Notes: generated from the sequence alone by a model not told the origin. A stretch of 64,000 bases of DNA from Acidimangrovimonas sediminis (GCF_002871005.1 NZ_PHSN01000010.1:176910-240909); one strand, 5' to 3'. Shown: positions 44,890-54,002, numbered from the stretch's first letter. Translations and numbers: made by a program.

Positions 44890-47222
44890 CAGGCCGCGTC
44901 ACGGCGTTCGACGAACCAGTAAGTGCCCCTGCTGTTGGTGCACATCGTCAGGGTGAGCGCGATGCGGCGACCCGAGTCAGCCTCGAACACGAAGACCCGC
45001 CCCTTATACCTCTTCAGGAACTCGGCGATCTTCTTACGCGCATCCCCGAACCCGAAGTCGAAGTCGACGTTGGTCGCGTTGACGAGATCGACGACATCAC
45101 CTGCCCGCACAGGCTTCGACCAATCGGTACGGGCGACAGGATTGCCGTAGCCATCCCGATCCCCCGAAGGATCGACCCGCCCCTTGTGGGCCTTGTCCAT
45201 CATGATGAACAGGTCTTTGGCGATCTCCTCCTCGGGATCCTCGGGACGGCGGCTCGTAGGCGTTTCGAGGAACCCCCGAACACCGATGCAGTCGAACAAC
45301 CCCGACATTTTCGCAGACCATTCCTCGTAGGAGGCCTTTGACCCCGCGCCCTCGGGCATCCCCTGATTGATCCAATACTGGATAATCGTGCAGGCCGCGC
45401 GCACCTGCTCTGCGTGATTTTGAATGGTCCACGCCTTTAGGTTCTTAATACGGAACTGCGATACGTCGCGGTCCTCGGGATTCGACATCTTCGCGTCCAT
45501 GCGAATATCGACTGTCCGCCGATAAAGCTCACCCGACAGTTCAGTGTTGTTGCCCGAGCCGACCCACTGAACCTTCACGGGCACGCGCAGCATCTTGGAC
45601 ACCCCGAGGATGCGGGCCGAATAGATTTCCGCCGTCAGCGCGGAGGCGAAGGATGCGGAGTTGAGCATGTTCGCGTTGTCGAAGTAGACGCACCTGACAC
45701 CCTCGACGAAGCACGCGGTAAGGGTCTTCTTCATCTCCTCGTCCGAGCGCGGCGGCGTCTGCGCATCGGGCCAAGTTCCGAGCGTCGGATACAGGGACGT
45801 TTCGATGAACAGCGAAGCACCCGTGCCTGCGGCAGGCTTATTGATGAAGTAGAGCGGCGTCGGCCCGAACATGTCGCGCATGTAGGGTTCGAGGATCATG
45901 GCGAGGGCGTGAACCTTGTCGGACCTCTCCTCGAACGGGAATTGCGATATTGGCCGCCACAACTGGCGTAGCGCGGCCCGAACATCGGCCCGTGTCGGCT
46001 GTCGCGGGACATCGACAGACACCTTCAGGTCGAGGAAGATGCCCGAGTCCTCGTCGAACCCGTTTTCGTTCAGCAGACGGCCATCACGGGTGAACGTCGG
46101 CACGATAGATACCTGCTTGAGTTCCGGGACCGTGACGTCGCAGCGACGCGCGGACAGCATGTCCTCCACCACGTTCGATGGCGCGGAGACGGGCTTCCAC
46201 TTGCTGTCATCTTTCGCGAGCCAGGTCGTGCAGCGATTAAGTTCATGCTTCAGGCCCGATCCGTCGAGAAGCTGCATTCGGCCCGCATCGACGCGCGCAA
46301 GCGCTTCTCCATAGGCGTAGACACCTGGATCACCGTGGATCTGATAGTCGGCCAAGGCGTCCCACGCCTGCTTCGATACCTCGGCGACCTGCGCAGACAG
46401 GAACACAGCACCGCCTTCGCCCTTCGGATTGCGGCGCCGCCAACCGAGCCATACCGCGATCTCCTGCATCCACTCGACGGGGATGCCCATGAGCGCGGCA
46501 GCTTTCGGGATGCCTGCAACCTTCCGGCCAGCCTCAAGGCGTTTCAGCGTTCGGCGCGCCTTGCTCGCGCGCATCTTGATCTCGTCATCGCCGACGGCTT
46601 GGCAGAGACGGACCATGAAGGTCGAGATTTGCTCTTCTTGCCATCCTGCGCGCACCATGCAGCCCGTGAGCGCGAGGGCGAAGTCGTCGCGCGTTCCCTC
46701 ACCGGGATAGAACCGCGTCAGGACGGCAACAGCCGCGAGGAGGCCTGCTTCCGCAACCAGCACATCCGGGTCAATCTCCTTGGGCAGCACGGGGTTCAGC
46801 CATTCCAACTGATCGCCGTCAGGATGACGACTCTCAGGGATCATCGCCTGATAGGCCTCGCCGCTCGAAGATGTGCGTATCTCAAGAACTGTGTATGCGT
46901 GCGCGCCTTCCAGTTTCGGCGCGCCGCTGACACTGGGGAGCCTGAACGCGACTGGGGCGTCGAGATTGCAACGGAAAACACTGTGGGTGACTTTGCCATG
47001 CCTGCCCCACGCGAGTGTCGGCGACGATCTTCCTGCGAGCGCGCGCGTCTCGGGCCAGTCGAGATCGAGATCGACCATCCCGGGTTCGATCACGAGGCCG
47101 ACCTGTTTCCCGAGATCGTCGAGGCTGTACTTGTTCTCGCCCCAACTATTGTCGCGGGGGCGCTTTTGGCCATCCACGAGCGGGATCAGCCTGTATCCCG
47201 CTTCTATCAACTCTTCTTTCAT
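44889..47222 (-). CDS. Primase-helicase (prim-pol plus SF3-like)
   Basis: 777 residues from ATG 47222 (AGGAG nine bases upstream). The N-terminal prim-pol segment shows GYRLIPLVDGQKRP and the metal-binding LVIEPGMVDLDLDW. A middle linker follows. The C-terminal helicase has FINKPAAGTGASLF (P-loop position), CVYFDNANMLNSAS and a final VGSGNNTELS motif. The P-loop reads GTGAS, so the canonical Lys is replaced. It should start replication of the element at the nearby repeats. Confidence 0.75.
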   Translation of the reverse strand: MKEELIEAGYRLIPLVDGQKRPRDNSWGENKYSLDDLGKQVGLVIEPGMVDLDLDWPETRALAGRSSPTLAWGRHGKVTHSVFRCNLDAPVAFRLPSVSGAPKLEGAHAYTVLEIRTSSSGEAYQAMIPESRHPDGDQLEWLNPVLPKEIDPDVLVAEAGLLAAVAVLTRFYPGEGTRDDFALALTGCMVRAGWQEEQISTFMVRLCQAVGDDEIKMRASKARRTLKRLEAGRKVAGIPKAAALMGIPVEWMQEIAVWLGWRRRNPKGEGGAVFLSAQVAEVSKQAWDALADYQIHGDPGVYAYGEALARVDAGRMQLLDGSGLKHELNRCTTWLAKDDSKWKPVSAPSNVVEDMLSARRCDVTVPELKQVSIVPTFTRDGRLLNENGFDEDSGIFLDLKVSVDVPRQPTRADVRAALRQLWRPISQFPFEERSDKVHALAMILEPYMRDMFGPTPLYFINKPAAGTGASLFIETSLYPTLGTWPDAQTPPRSDEEMKKTLTACFVEGVRCVYFDNANMLNSASFASALTAEIYSARILGVSKMLRVPVKVQWVGSGNNTELSGELYRRTVDIRMDAKMSNPEDRDVSQFRIKNLKAWTIQNHAEQVRAACTIIQYWINQGMPEGAGSKASYEEWSAKMSGLFDCIGVRGFLETPTSRRPEDPEEEIAKDLFIMMDKAHKGRVDPSGDRDGYGNPVARTDWSKPVRAGDVVDLVNATNVDFDFGFGDARKKIAEFLKRYKGRVFVFEADSGRRIALTLTMCTNSRGTYWFVERRDAA

Positions 47223-47354
47223 TGTCCGTCTCCTGACGGAGCACGGCCAAGACCTCGAACTTTGGTGGGCACGCAGGCGCAAACCGAATATATTTCGGCT
47301 ATCCCAAATATTGCCTGACGACTGACCGGAGCGAGGACTCGACCCTTGCTCCGG

Positions 47355-47606
47355 TTACCTCACCTCGTGGGACTTCGCCCACGCGATCACGTCATCCCGA
47401 TCATACAGGATCGAGCGCGACGACATGTGGAGGTAGGGCGGACCCTGACGCTCGCGCCGCCATTCATAGAGGCGGTCGGGCGATTTCCCGAGGAACGCCG
47501 CGCATTGCGCCGTGTTCATCAGTTTCGGGGCGGTTGCATTTTCAAGGCGCTCGGCCAAGGCTTTCACCTCTTCGCGCAGCGCATGTATTTCCTGAGCAAG
47601 TTCCAC
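47355..47606 (-). CDS. AlpA/excisionase-like HTH protein
   Basis: 83-residue protein with an N-terminal helix and a MerR/AlpA-like HTH (MNTAQCAAFLGKSPDRLYEW, then DRDDVIAWAKSH). Such proteins act as recombination directionality factors or regulators. It lies next to the integrase gene on the same strand, as usual in satellites. Confidence 0.8.
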   Translation of the reverse strand: MELAQEIHALREEVKALAERLENATAPKLMNTAQCAAFLGKSPDRLYEWRRERQGPPYLHMSSRSILYDRDDVIAWAKSHEVR

Positions 47607-47719
47607 GGTGACACCCTCCTATCCTGCTCGACAAAGAGGCGGGGGTGTTTCTTGCTGGCTTCCCCTCACACGGGCTCGCCACCAGCGATGCGGTCCCGTG
47701 ATATGCTCCAATATCATCG

Positions 47720-48916
47720 TCATAAGTCAGGGCGTTTGATCCGCTCAAGAACAGAAGCAGGTGACGCACCGCACTCTTTAAGGATGCGCGCGGCGATCTT
47801 GTTCACGTCGGCATGGTTGGCCGAGCCTTGGTCATAGATGTCCTGAACCTTCTTGGGCGTGTCGCCGCGAAGTTCGTCGATGATGTACTCGGGCAAACGC
47901 GCGCGGCGCGCGGCGGTCGTGAAAAGTCGGCGGCAATCATGCTGACGCAGCACCTTGACCTTGTGCGCATCATCCCTCTCGCCCACCGTGACCGTGCGGG
48001 CCATGAGCTGGTCGATATGACCCGTCTTTGAGTCAGCGGGGAACACATACCCCTGACGGTGAGGAAGCGCCTTCAGCGCCTCAATCAGCACGTCTGCGAC
48101 GGGGAACGTGCGGGACAGGCCGTTCTTCATCTCGTCGAGCGTGATCGTCTTCCGCTGGAGGTCAACCTGCTCCCAATCGAGGGCGCGGACGTTGAGGGAG
48201 CGGAAGCCCGTGAAAAGCATCGTCAGCCACGCCGTGCGGGTGATCATGCTGCGCGAGGCGAGGATCAGGTCGAGGGCCGGCCACGCATCCGCCGCATCGA
48301 ACAGCACGGATGACGATACGCGGTGCTTCTGCGGCGGCTTGAGGTCCGCCGACACGTCGAAGCACCGGCGGATGATGGAGGCACGACGGAAGGCCATCTT
48401 GATGATCTGCACAAGGTGCTTCGCCGTCGAGGGCGTTTTGCCTTTGATCGCATTCTCCAGCATCGGCAACGTGATTTGCTCGATGGGCTGGGCGAACAGG
48501 TCGGACAGATGGTTCTTGATCTGCAAGCGGTAGGTGTCGATGGTCGCCTCTTTCGCGTGCGACCGCGCGACATGGGAGTCGAAGGCATCCATCAAGGTCA
48601 CGACCTTCGTCGAGGCAGCATCCGTGCCGGTGACGAGTTCTGCGATCTTCTTCTTGGCGATCTCCTCCGCCGCACCGCCGTTCGCGACCTCAGGCCACTC
48701 TCCGAGCTTCACCGAGCGGACCTTGCCGTTGATCCGTTTTGTCAGGATCCATGACTTTGTGCGGGCACCGACAGCGAGGCGGATACCGCGCAGCGCATCG
48801 CCGTCATGGGAGTAAAACTCCGTGCCGGTTTCGGGGTGTTTGATCTTCGCGATCTCGGGGCGGGATGTCAGCTTGATGGCGGGCACAGCAGTCCTCTGCA
48901 ACATTCTCTGCAACAT
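47720..48916 (-). CDS. int: Tyrosine-type integrase (P4-like) of the satellite
   Basis: 398 residues at most, catalytic domain C-terminal. Arg in FTGFRSLNVRAL, HxxR in RQHDCRRLF and the Tyr nucleophile in QDIYDQG are present; the start has DUF4102-like FYSHDGDALRGIRLAVGARTKSW. Starts: ATG 48916 and ATG 48904 both fall in the CTGCAACAT repeats, giving MLQRMLQR. A GTG at 48886 with AGAGGA upstream may be the real start. It sits just inside attR and integrates into tRNA-Asn. Confidence 0.9.
   Translation of the reverse strand: MLQRMLQRTAVPAIKLTSRPEIAKIKHPETGTEFYSHDGDALRGIRLAVGARTKSWILTKRINGKVRSVKLGEWPEVANGGAAEEIAKKKIAELVTGTDAASTKVVTLMDAFDSHVARSHAKEATIDTYRLQIKNHLSDLFAQPIEQITLPMLENAIKGKTPSTAKHLVQIIKMAFRRASIIRRCFDVSADLKPPQKHRVSSSVLFDAADAWPALDLILASRSMITRTAWLTMLFTGFRSLNVRALDWEQVDLQRKTITLDEMKNGLSRTFPVADVLIEALKALPHRQGYVFPADSKTGHIDQLMARTVTVGERDDAHKVKVLRQHDCRRLFTTAARRARLPEYIIDELRGDTPKKVQDIYDQGSANHADVNKIAARILKECGASPASVLERIKRPDL
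48896..48916. promoter_or_regulatory. Putative integrase arm-type sites, right end
   Basis: CTGCAACAT at 48896-48904 and 48908-48916, matching the pair at 34919-34938 and overlapping the integrase start, so integrase could also repress its own gene. Additional direct repeats GATCAATCC at 49009-49017 and 49019-49027 lie between these and the attR core; they may bind a recombination factor. Confidence 0.65.
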
Positions 48917-49044
48917 TTCGTCCCGATATAGTACGATCTAACCCGAAACTGACCAACTTGTTTTTTGTTGCAGAACTCATAAACACCTTATTTTCTTTAC
49001 TTTTTCCAGATCAATCCCGATCAATCCAGATCGACGGCAGTCCT

Positions 49045-49090
49045 CTGTTAATCAATTGGTCGTAGGTTCGATCCCTACCGCCGGAGCCAA
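49045..49090 (+). repeat. attR: displaced 46-bp tRNA-Asn 3' end
   Basis: Exact copy of 34826-34871, starting in the anticodon loop and ending after CCA plus A. Without the 5' half it is not a functional tRNA. It marks the right end of the element and the site where the next island begins. Confidence 0.95.
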
Positions 49091-49213
49091 CTTCCCCTCT
49101 AGGGTGTTGATTTAGCTACAAAAAGCCTTTCATGGCTTCGTAGGTGTGGCATACGGGTGTTCCATCACCCGAGTTTTGCGTGGGTCCGTCCGAAACAAGG
49201 GCGACGCAAGACC

Positions 49214-51004
49214 ATGCACGGCCAACCTCATCTCTCCCGTCGCGGCACCGCCTATCAATGGCGCCGTCGGATCCGGGTGTTTTCCACAAAATTCGTCGAC
49301 CTGAAGCTCTCCCTGGGGACGACGGATCGCCGTGTTGCGATTATCTTAGCCCGTAAGATTAGTGCGGAGAGCGACACATTTATGGATGGCATCATCAGGA
49401 CCGAGATCTCGCCTCAGGAGGCGCGCGCCTGGCTGGCGGATGTAATCAAGCGCGAGCGGGCGAAGATCGAAAAGCTGCAATTGCTGCGCCGGTTCGACTC
49501 CCTCGATCCGCTCGATGATTTGCGCCAAGACGAGGCCGCGCGAGACGCTTGGGCATATCTGGCACGGTCGGGATTGAATGCTGAGGCACCCGAAGGTGCT
49601 TCTGAACTTTTGAACTCGACGATCGACCTGTATCGCCGCGACCTTGCCAGCGATAGCCGCAGGCGTATCATCGCAAGGGAGTTTCAGGATCTGACCGGGC
49701 GTCCGGCAAGTTCTGCCTTTGAGGTGGTGACCCTCATGAGCCTACTGATTTCTGGCAAGCGGGCCGCGTGGGCCGGCAAGGATACAGCTCTCGAGCCGAT
49801 CGAGGCCCTGGCCGATGACTTGGCCGTCCAGACACCGTCCGACCTGCTGGGCCGCGAAGCGTCAAGCCCGGCGCCTAATTTCTCACCGGACCATACGGCG
49901 CGAACACCAGCTGTCGTGCCGCCGCCCGCTCAGGGTCCTGCTCTTGATCCCGCGCTCAACGCTGTGATCGACCGGCTGATCGCGATGAAACGCGAAGAAG
50001 GTATCGAAGAGAAGACGCTGCGCCAATATCGTAGTTTTGGCGATTTGTTTACGCTTCTCACCGGGATCACGGATATCCGGCGGGTCCGACAGGCTGATGC
50101 GACCGCCTTCCGTGCCGCGCTCTTGAAAATTCCGAAAAGCTGGGGGAAGAGCCCGAAGGATCGCACCGCGACCCGCGACGAGGCTATGGCGCGTGCTGCC
50201 ACCCTGCCCGCCGATCAGGTTGGCCTCTCGACCGGCACGATCAATCGGCACCTCGATCATCTCGGTCAGGTCGCGACCTGGGCCGGCGATGAGGGCTTCT
50301 TGATCGACCCACGCCTCGATCCGAGCAAGTTGCGCCGTAAGGAAACTGTGCGCGAAAGCGAAAAGAAGGATGCTTTCACCCTGCCGCAACTCGAGGCGCT
50401 GTTCCAAAACCCGGTCTGGACGGGCTCTGAGACAGAATACTACCAAACACGTCCGGGCAAAACGATCTATCGCAACGGCATCTACTGGTGCCCTCTGATC
50501 GGCGCGGCAACCGGGGCACGGCGCGAAGAGATCGCAGGCTTGTCGCCCGAGGACGTCATCGAGGTCGACGGCATCTCTTGCATTTCAATCCGTGAAACCG
50601 AGCAGCGCCGTGTCAAGACGCTCTCCTCTTGTCGTATCGTGCCGATCCATGCGCGGCTGATCGAGCTCGGGTTTCTCGACCATGTCGCGAAAATGAAGCG
50701 TGCCGGGCACCCTGATCTGTTTCCGGACCTTCGGGAGCCGAAGAGTGGCAAGCACGGCAAGAAACTCGGGCGTCGGATGCGACAGATCGTCGATGATACG
50801 CTGGGTGCCGATGGCGCGGCGCTATCTTTCCACAGCTTCCGCCATTACGTGCAGAACGCGCTCGAACACGCAGCAATCGACGATAAAATCATTCGCGACA
50901 TTGTGGGCCATGAAGGGCGCGATATCCACGAGAAGACTTACCACAAGCCGACCCCACCCAACCTGATGCGCCCGGCAATCGATGTTCTGCCACTTTGGGT
51001 GTGA
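49214..51004 (+). CDS. Second tyrosine integrase (DUF6538 type)
   Basis: 596 residues from ATG 49214. The N-terminal AYQWRRRIRVF and LKLSLGTTDRRVAIILARKI segment is of the DUF6538 type found in large alphaproteobacterial phage integrases. The catalytic domain has Arg in GARREEIAGL, HxxR in HSFRHYVQNAL, His in HEGR (IVGHEG) and Tyr in KTYHK. It lies 124 bp outside attR and is unlike the satellite integrase, so it belongs to another element that shares the tRNA-Asn region. Its other end is not found in the window. Confidence 0.85.
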   Translation: MHGQPHLSRRGTAYQWRRRIRVFSTKFVDLKLSLGTTDRRVAIILARKISAESDTFMDGIIRTEISPQEARAWLADVIKRERAKIEKLQLLRRFDSLDPLDDLRQDEAARDAWAYLARSGLNAEAPEGASELLNSTIDLYRRDLASDSRRRIIAREFQDLTGRPASSAFEVVTLMSLLISGKRAAWAGKDTALEPIEALADDLAVQTPSDLLGREASSPAPNFSPDHTARTPAVVPPPAQGPALDPALNAVIDRLIAMKREEGIEEKTLRQYRSFGDLFTLLTGITDIRRVRQADATAFRAALLKIPKSWGKSPKDRTATRDEAMARAATLPADQVGLSTGTINRHLDHLGQVATWAGDEGFLIDPRLDPSKLRRKETVRESEKKDAFTLPQLEALFQNPVWTGSETEYYQTRPGKTIYRNGIYWCPLIGAATGARREEIAGLSPEDVIEVDGISCISIRETEQRRVKTLSSCRIVPIHARLIELGFLDHVAKMKRAGHPDLFPDLREPKSGKHGKKLGRRMRQIVDDTLGADGAALSFHSFRHYVQNALEHAAIDDKIIRDIVGHEGRDIHEKTYHKPTPPNLMRPAIDVLPLWV

Positions 51005-51144
51005 CGGGGAAGTGTCAGGCGTTTTTGGGCGGAAAGTGTGCGTTCGCTGCGTTATGCGCCAGCGGCGGCTATGAGAAGTGCGAGGAAAGCAGAGCTTGCG
51101 CAAGCAATCAGCGCTGGTTAGCATTCGGATGTTCCTTAAATCCG

Positions 51145-52767
51145 GTGCATAAGTTGGACAAAGCAGAATTCGACAAGGCAAAGAACGCTATCGACTTAGC
51201 GACTGCACGGGTTATCGAGAAAGGCAGCGATGATGTGTTCAAGCCGCCAATCTTCTCGCAATCACTGGAAAGCGCTGTCCTGACCACAAATCATGCCGAG
51301 TTTGCAAAGAAAGCAAAGACGGATACGCTAAGATTTCTGCAAGCAGCAAACCTCCAGAGGGAGCGAATTGGGCCAACCAGACGCGGATTGGTCACGAAAG
51401 ATCAACACACATTCAGACAAGTAGCTTGGCTCGATCCATTTGACGCCGTAAAATATCTGGCAGCGTCATTGATGGTGTTCTCTGAAATAGAAGCGGAGAG
51501 AATTCCGAAAGCTGAGGGGTGGGTGCATTCGCATCGGCGGGCGGACCTGGATACAGAAATATTCGACCCCAGTTTCGGGTATGATAGTTTCCGCGAAAAG
51601 TCCTCTAATATTTCGAAGGACAGAGTGGGAGAGTGGAAGGTTGTTACAGATATTTCAAATTTTTTCGACAGGATTGGGAACCATACCTTAGAAAATCACC
51701 TACTGAACATTGGGTGTGACAAGAAGTATGTGACGCTGCTACGAGAAATGCTGCTGTTTTGGGCGGGGGATCGAAGAAGCTTTGGTGTTCCAGTCGGATC
51801 TGATGCCAGTCGGATTTTGTCGGAAGCTATATTACTAAATGTCGACCGAAAGCTTAAAGACTCAGGCATAGTTTTCGTGCGCTACGTTGATGATTTCAGG
51901 ATATTCGCGAATACAAGATTGGAAGCCCTAAAGTCAATTGAAATACTCACATCGTTGCTCGCGGACGAAGGGTTGTCACTGAATAGCCGAAAGACAGATA
52001 TCTTTCAGATTGTTGATCCTGACGAGGTGGCGGCAATCGCCAATAGATTCGCGGGGGGCGAGCACGAGAAGATCGACATCGACGAGAAGGTCGAAGTGAA
52101 GCGAGCTGTTCGCGTCAGCGGAAGAACTTCCATCTCGCGATTCTATAGGGAACCCGGAAAGGACGCGCTGAATAAGATCATTGCGATTCCAAAGGCGGAG
52201 ATCATCTCGAAGTTTCAGAATGCAGATGAGGATGAGGTAGAGCAGCAAATAAAGCTAGCGGTTAAGTATTTTGTATATGCCGATCAGGATGTTGAGATAC
52301 TTAAGATACTCATTGACGGAAAAATTACGTCAGTCTTTTACATCTGCGACGCCTTAGTCAAGGAAGCGGAAAAGTTCAATGAAGATAAATGCCTTAAAAT
52401 AAAAGCGGCTGTCTTTGACTCATTCGATTGGTCGATCTGTGCATACCCCCTACAAGTTCCAATTATTAGAGTTGCGGCACACCCCTCATTTTATGAGCCT
52501 CGCTTTGTAAGAGCAGTGGTGGATGGACACCTTCAGACTGACAATATGCTTTTCTTCAGAGAGGCCATTTCATTGGGTTATCCTTGCCTTGACCGTGCCC
52601 GCCTTCGAAACCTGGCGATGGAGGTTTTTGGCAACGTCCCTCAATTCGTACAACGAGCCATCTATGCGGCGGTTAGAGATTACGTGGGATTCTCCGAAGA
52701 TGAGAAGAGACCCTTACTGAAGAATATGAAACAGCATGCGGCCGACTGGTTCATTGACCAACTCTAA
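51145..52767 (+). CDS. Reverse transcriptase, defence-associated/Abi-like
   Basis: 540 residues if the GTG at 51145 is used (start uncertain; the frame opens at 50995 inside the integrase 3' end). RT motifs: motif A VTDISNFFDRI (first catalytic Asp), motif B GVPVGSDASRILSEAILLNVD, motif C FVRYVDDFRIF. Upstream is a YTFRPLA-like HTFRQVAWLDPFDAVKYLAA segment seen in defence RTs (DRT/Abi type). About 240 residues follow the palm without recognisable domain. GC content is low (about 46%). It is not a group II intron RT since no maturase or zinc domain is seen. Confidence 0.72.
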   Translation: MHKLDKAEFDKAKNAIDLATARVIEKGSDDVFKPPIFSQSLESAVLTTNHAEFAKKAKTDTLRFLQAANLQRERIGPTRRGLVTKDQHTFRQVAWLDPFDAVKYLAASLMVFSEIEAERIPKAEGWVHSHRRADLDTEIFDPSFGYDSFREKSSNISKDRVGEWKVVTDISNFFDRIGNHTLENHLLNIGCDKKYVTLLREMLLFWAGDRRSFGVPVGSDASRILSEAILLNVDRKLKDSGIVFVRYVDDFRIFANTRLEALKSIEILTSLLADEGLSLNSRKTDIFQIVDPDEVAAIANRFAGGEHEKIDIDEKVEVKRAVRVSGRTSISRFYREPGKDALNKIIAIPKAEIISKFQNADEDEVEQQIKLAVKYFVYADQDVEILKILIDGKITSVFYICDALVKEAEKFNEDKCLKIKAAVFDSFDWSICAYPLQVPIIRVAAHPSFYEPRFVRAVVDGHLQTDNMLFFREAISLGYPCLDRARLRNLAMEVFGNVPQFVQRAIYAAVRDYVGFSEDEKRPLLKNMKQHAADWFIDQL

Positions 52768-52938
52768 ACTTGAGGAGACGTCAACTGATGCCCTATGGTC
52801 CAGGCGGGGTTTGTAGGCAGCCAATCCCTCCGGGAGTAACGAGTCTTAGGTTAACGCGTGTCCGCGTCGAAGCGGTCATTAGGCGCTGATAGCATGAATA
52901 TTAGCAATGGGCTGTTAATAAGGCTTAGCCTATCAAGC

Positions 52939-53220
52939 TCAGTTGGTTGGTTCACTCAAATTCACCATCCAGTCGGGAACAGGCGCCTTCTCATCTCCGT
53001 CGAACCCCTCAACGAGCACACCGCAAAAATCTAAAGCGGCATCTCGAGCCGTGCGATCGATTGGGATAGCATAGCTTGCGGCAACGGCATCGCCTGCAAC
53101 GCCGGACCAGCCGACAATACTATCTTTATGCTTGATCATAATCATTTGCACGATCCACAGAAAATCTGAACGCTTATTGCTCACCATTGCCTCCAATTCA
53201 TGTCCGGCAGCGTTCCGCAT
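52939..53220 (-). CDS. Small hypothetical protein (doubtful)
   Basis: 93 residues: MIMIKHKDSIVGWSGVAGDAVAA in the middle and a VPDWMVNLSEP C-terminus. The amino-acid mix looks protein-like and GC content is moderate, but no family or strong ribosome-binding site is seen. It lies convergent to the RT gene. It could be a gene fragment. Confidence 0.35.
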   Translation of the reverse strand: MRNAAGHELEAMVSNKRSDFLWIVQMIMIKHKDSIVGWSGVAGDAVAASYAIPIDRTARDAALDFCGVLVEGFDGDEKAPVPDWMVNLSEPTN

Positions 53221-53375
53221 AAGGTCGGTTGCGCCTACAAAAATACTATGGCTGAACGTGGTTGATCGAAAGATCTAAAATTTCCCATAGCCACACAATC
53301 CAGCTTCGTTGCCTCAGGGGGACAGCGCGAACGTCTCCTTTAGCGGGTCGCGCGGTGCTGCCGAAAGTCCGGTGA

Positions 53376-53433
53376 GGGCCGCCTCTGCCGAGCAGCCCCA
53401 CTCGCCTGGGTGTCGAGCACGCCGCACCGCCGC
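53376..53433. repeat. Dispersed degenerate repeat, copy A
   Basis: About 58 bp, with GCAGCCCCACTC-CTGGGTGTCGAGCACGCC and the end ACGCCGCACCGCCGC; copy B at 58774-58830 is roughly 85% alike in the same orientation. The two copies flank the IS66 plus ptuBA block. Origin unknown. Confidence 0.6.
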
Positions 53434-53484
53434 AGGTCCGGTTCGAGCCCAGGGCTGCCTCCGGGGCAGCTCTGGCATGAAATA

Positions 53485-53510
53485 TCAACTCAGCTGCTGC
53501 TGCATGATCG
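53485..53510 (-). pseudogene. Displaced 3' end of SnoaL-like gene
   Basis: Reading from the IS66 end, the codons ATC ATG CAG CAG CAG CTG AGT TGA continue the SnoaL-like frame left at 55990 (ending IMQQQLS). Rejoining the two parts across the duplicated CATGATCG restores the original 3' end. Confidence 0.75.
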
Positions 53511-53594
53511 TAAGCGACGTCTGCGACCCACGTTGTAGATGAGCTCTGACGCTGCGAGGTGATACCCATCTCATGATGGGGAGTGCGTTTCGCA

Positions 53595-54002
53595 ATGTGT
53601 GCGACAAATTCGTTTCTCAAATCTCTGGGCGTCGAGATCTACGCGTCGGGTCACCGGCGCTGGCCGGACGATGCGAAGGCTCGCGCTGTGGCAGAGACCT
53701 TGGAGCCGGGGGCGACAGTGAATGCGGTGGCCGGTCGGTATGACATCCGCCCGAACCAGCTCTCGGCCTGGCGGCGCCTGGCAAAGCACGGACAGCTGGT
53801 TCTCCCCGCCGAGGAGATCGGCGCGCCGGTCTTCGCGCCGCTGGTCGTTTGCGATCCGGCCGAGAGGAACGAGCCGACGAGCGCGACGCCCGAGCATATG
53901 ATCCGGATCATCAGGGGAGCGGTGCAGATCGAGCTGTCGCCCGACACGCCGGCAGATCGGATCGCCGCGATCGTGCATGCTCTGGAAGCACCGACATGCT
54001 GA
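53595..54002 (+). CDS. tnpA: IS66 TnpA-like protein (orf1)
   Basis: 135 residues; N-terminal HTH of the transposase_8-like type (RPNQLSAWRRLAKHG at about 50-65) and a C-terminal segment with TPADRIAAIVHALE. Required with TnpB for IS66 movement in known elements. The ATG 53595 was chosen, with GGGGAG upstream. Its stop overlaps the next start (ATGCTGA). Confidence 0.85.
   Translation: MCATNSFLKSLGVEIYASGHRRWPDDAKARAVAETLEPGATVNAVAGRYDIRPNQLSAWRRLAKHGQLVLPAEEIGAPVFAPLVVCDPAERNEPTSATPEHMIRIIRGAVQIELSPDTPADRIAAIVHALEAPTC

Larger units (their letters stand above)
34826..49090. mobile_element. Integrated 14.2-kb phage-satellite-like element at tRNA-Asn
   Basis: Bounded by the 46-bp repeats. From attL it carries a four-gene plus-strand cargo operon (35046-39053). 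Then, on the minus strand, come terminase, unknown small proteins and portal (39087-44116), an intergenic repeat region, primase-helicase, AlpA-like factor and integrase (to 48916). No capsid, protease, tail or lysis gene is recognisable. The element is thus equipped to replicate and package DNA but not to build particles, as in phage satellites that use a helper. A decayed prophage is an alternative, but all genes read through intact. Confidence 0.85.
52768..53509. other. Spacer between RT gene and IS66 element
   Basis: 742 bp. Contains one weak minus-strand ORF (52939-53220), a degenerate repeat at 53376-53433 that has a relative at 58774-58830, and the displaced 3' end of the SnoaL-like gene at 53485-53510. 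No other gene is credible. Confidence 0.6.

Noticed and set aside
49045..49090. Second tRNA-Asn gene
   Set aside because: Only the 3' 46 bases are present; acceptor 5' strand, D arm and most of the anticodon arm are missing. It is the attR copy.
34826..49090. Complete prophage
   Set aside because: Capsid, head-maturation, tail and lysis genes are not recognisable; size (14 kb) and gene set fit a satellite better.
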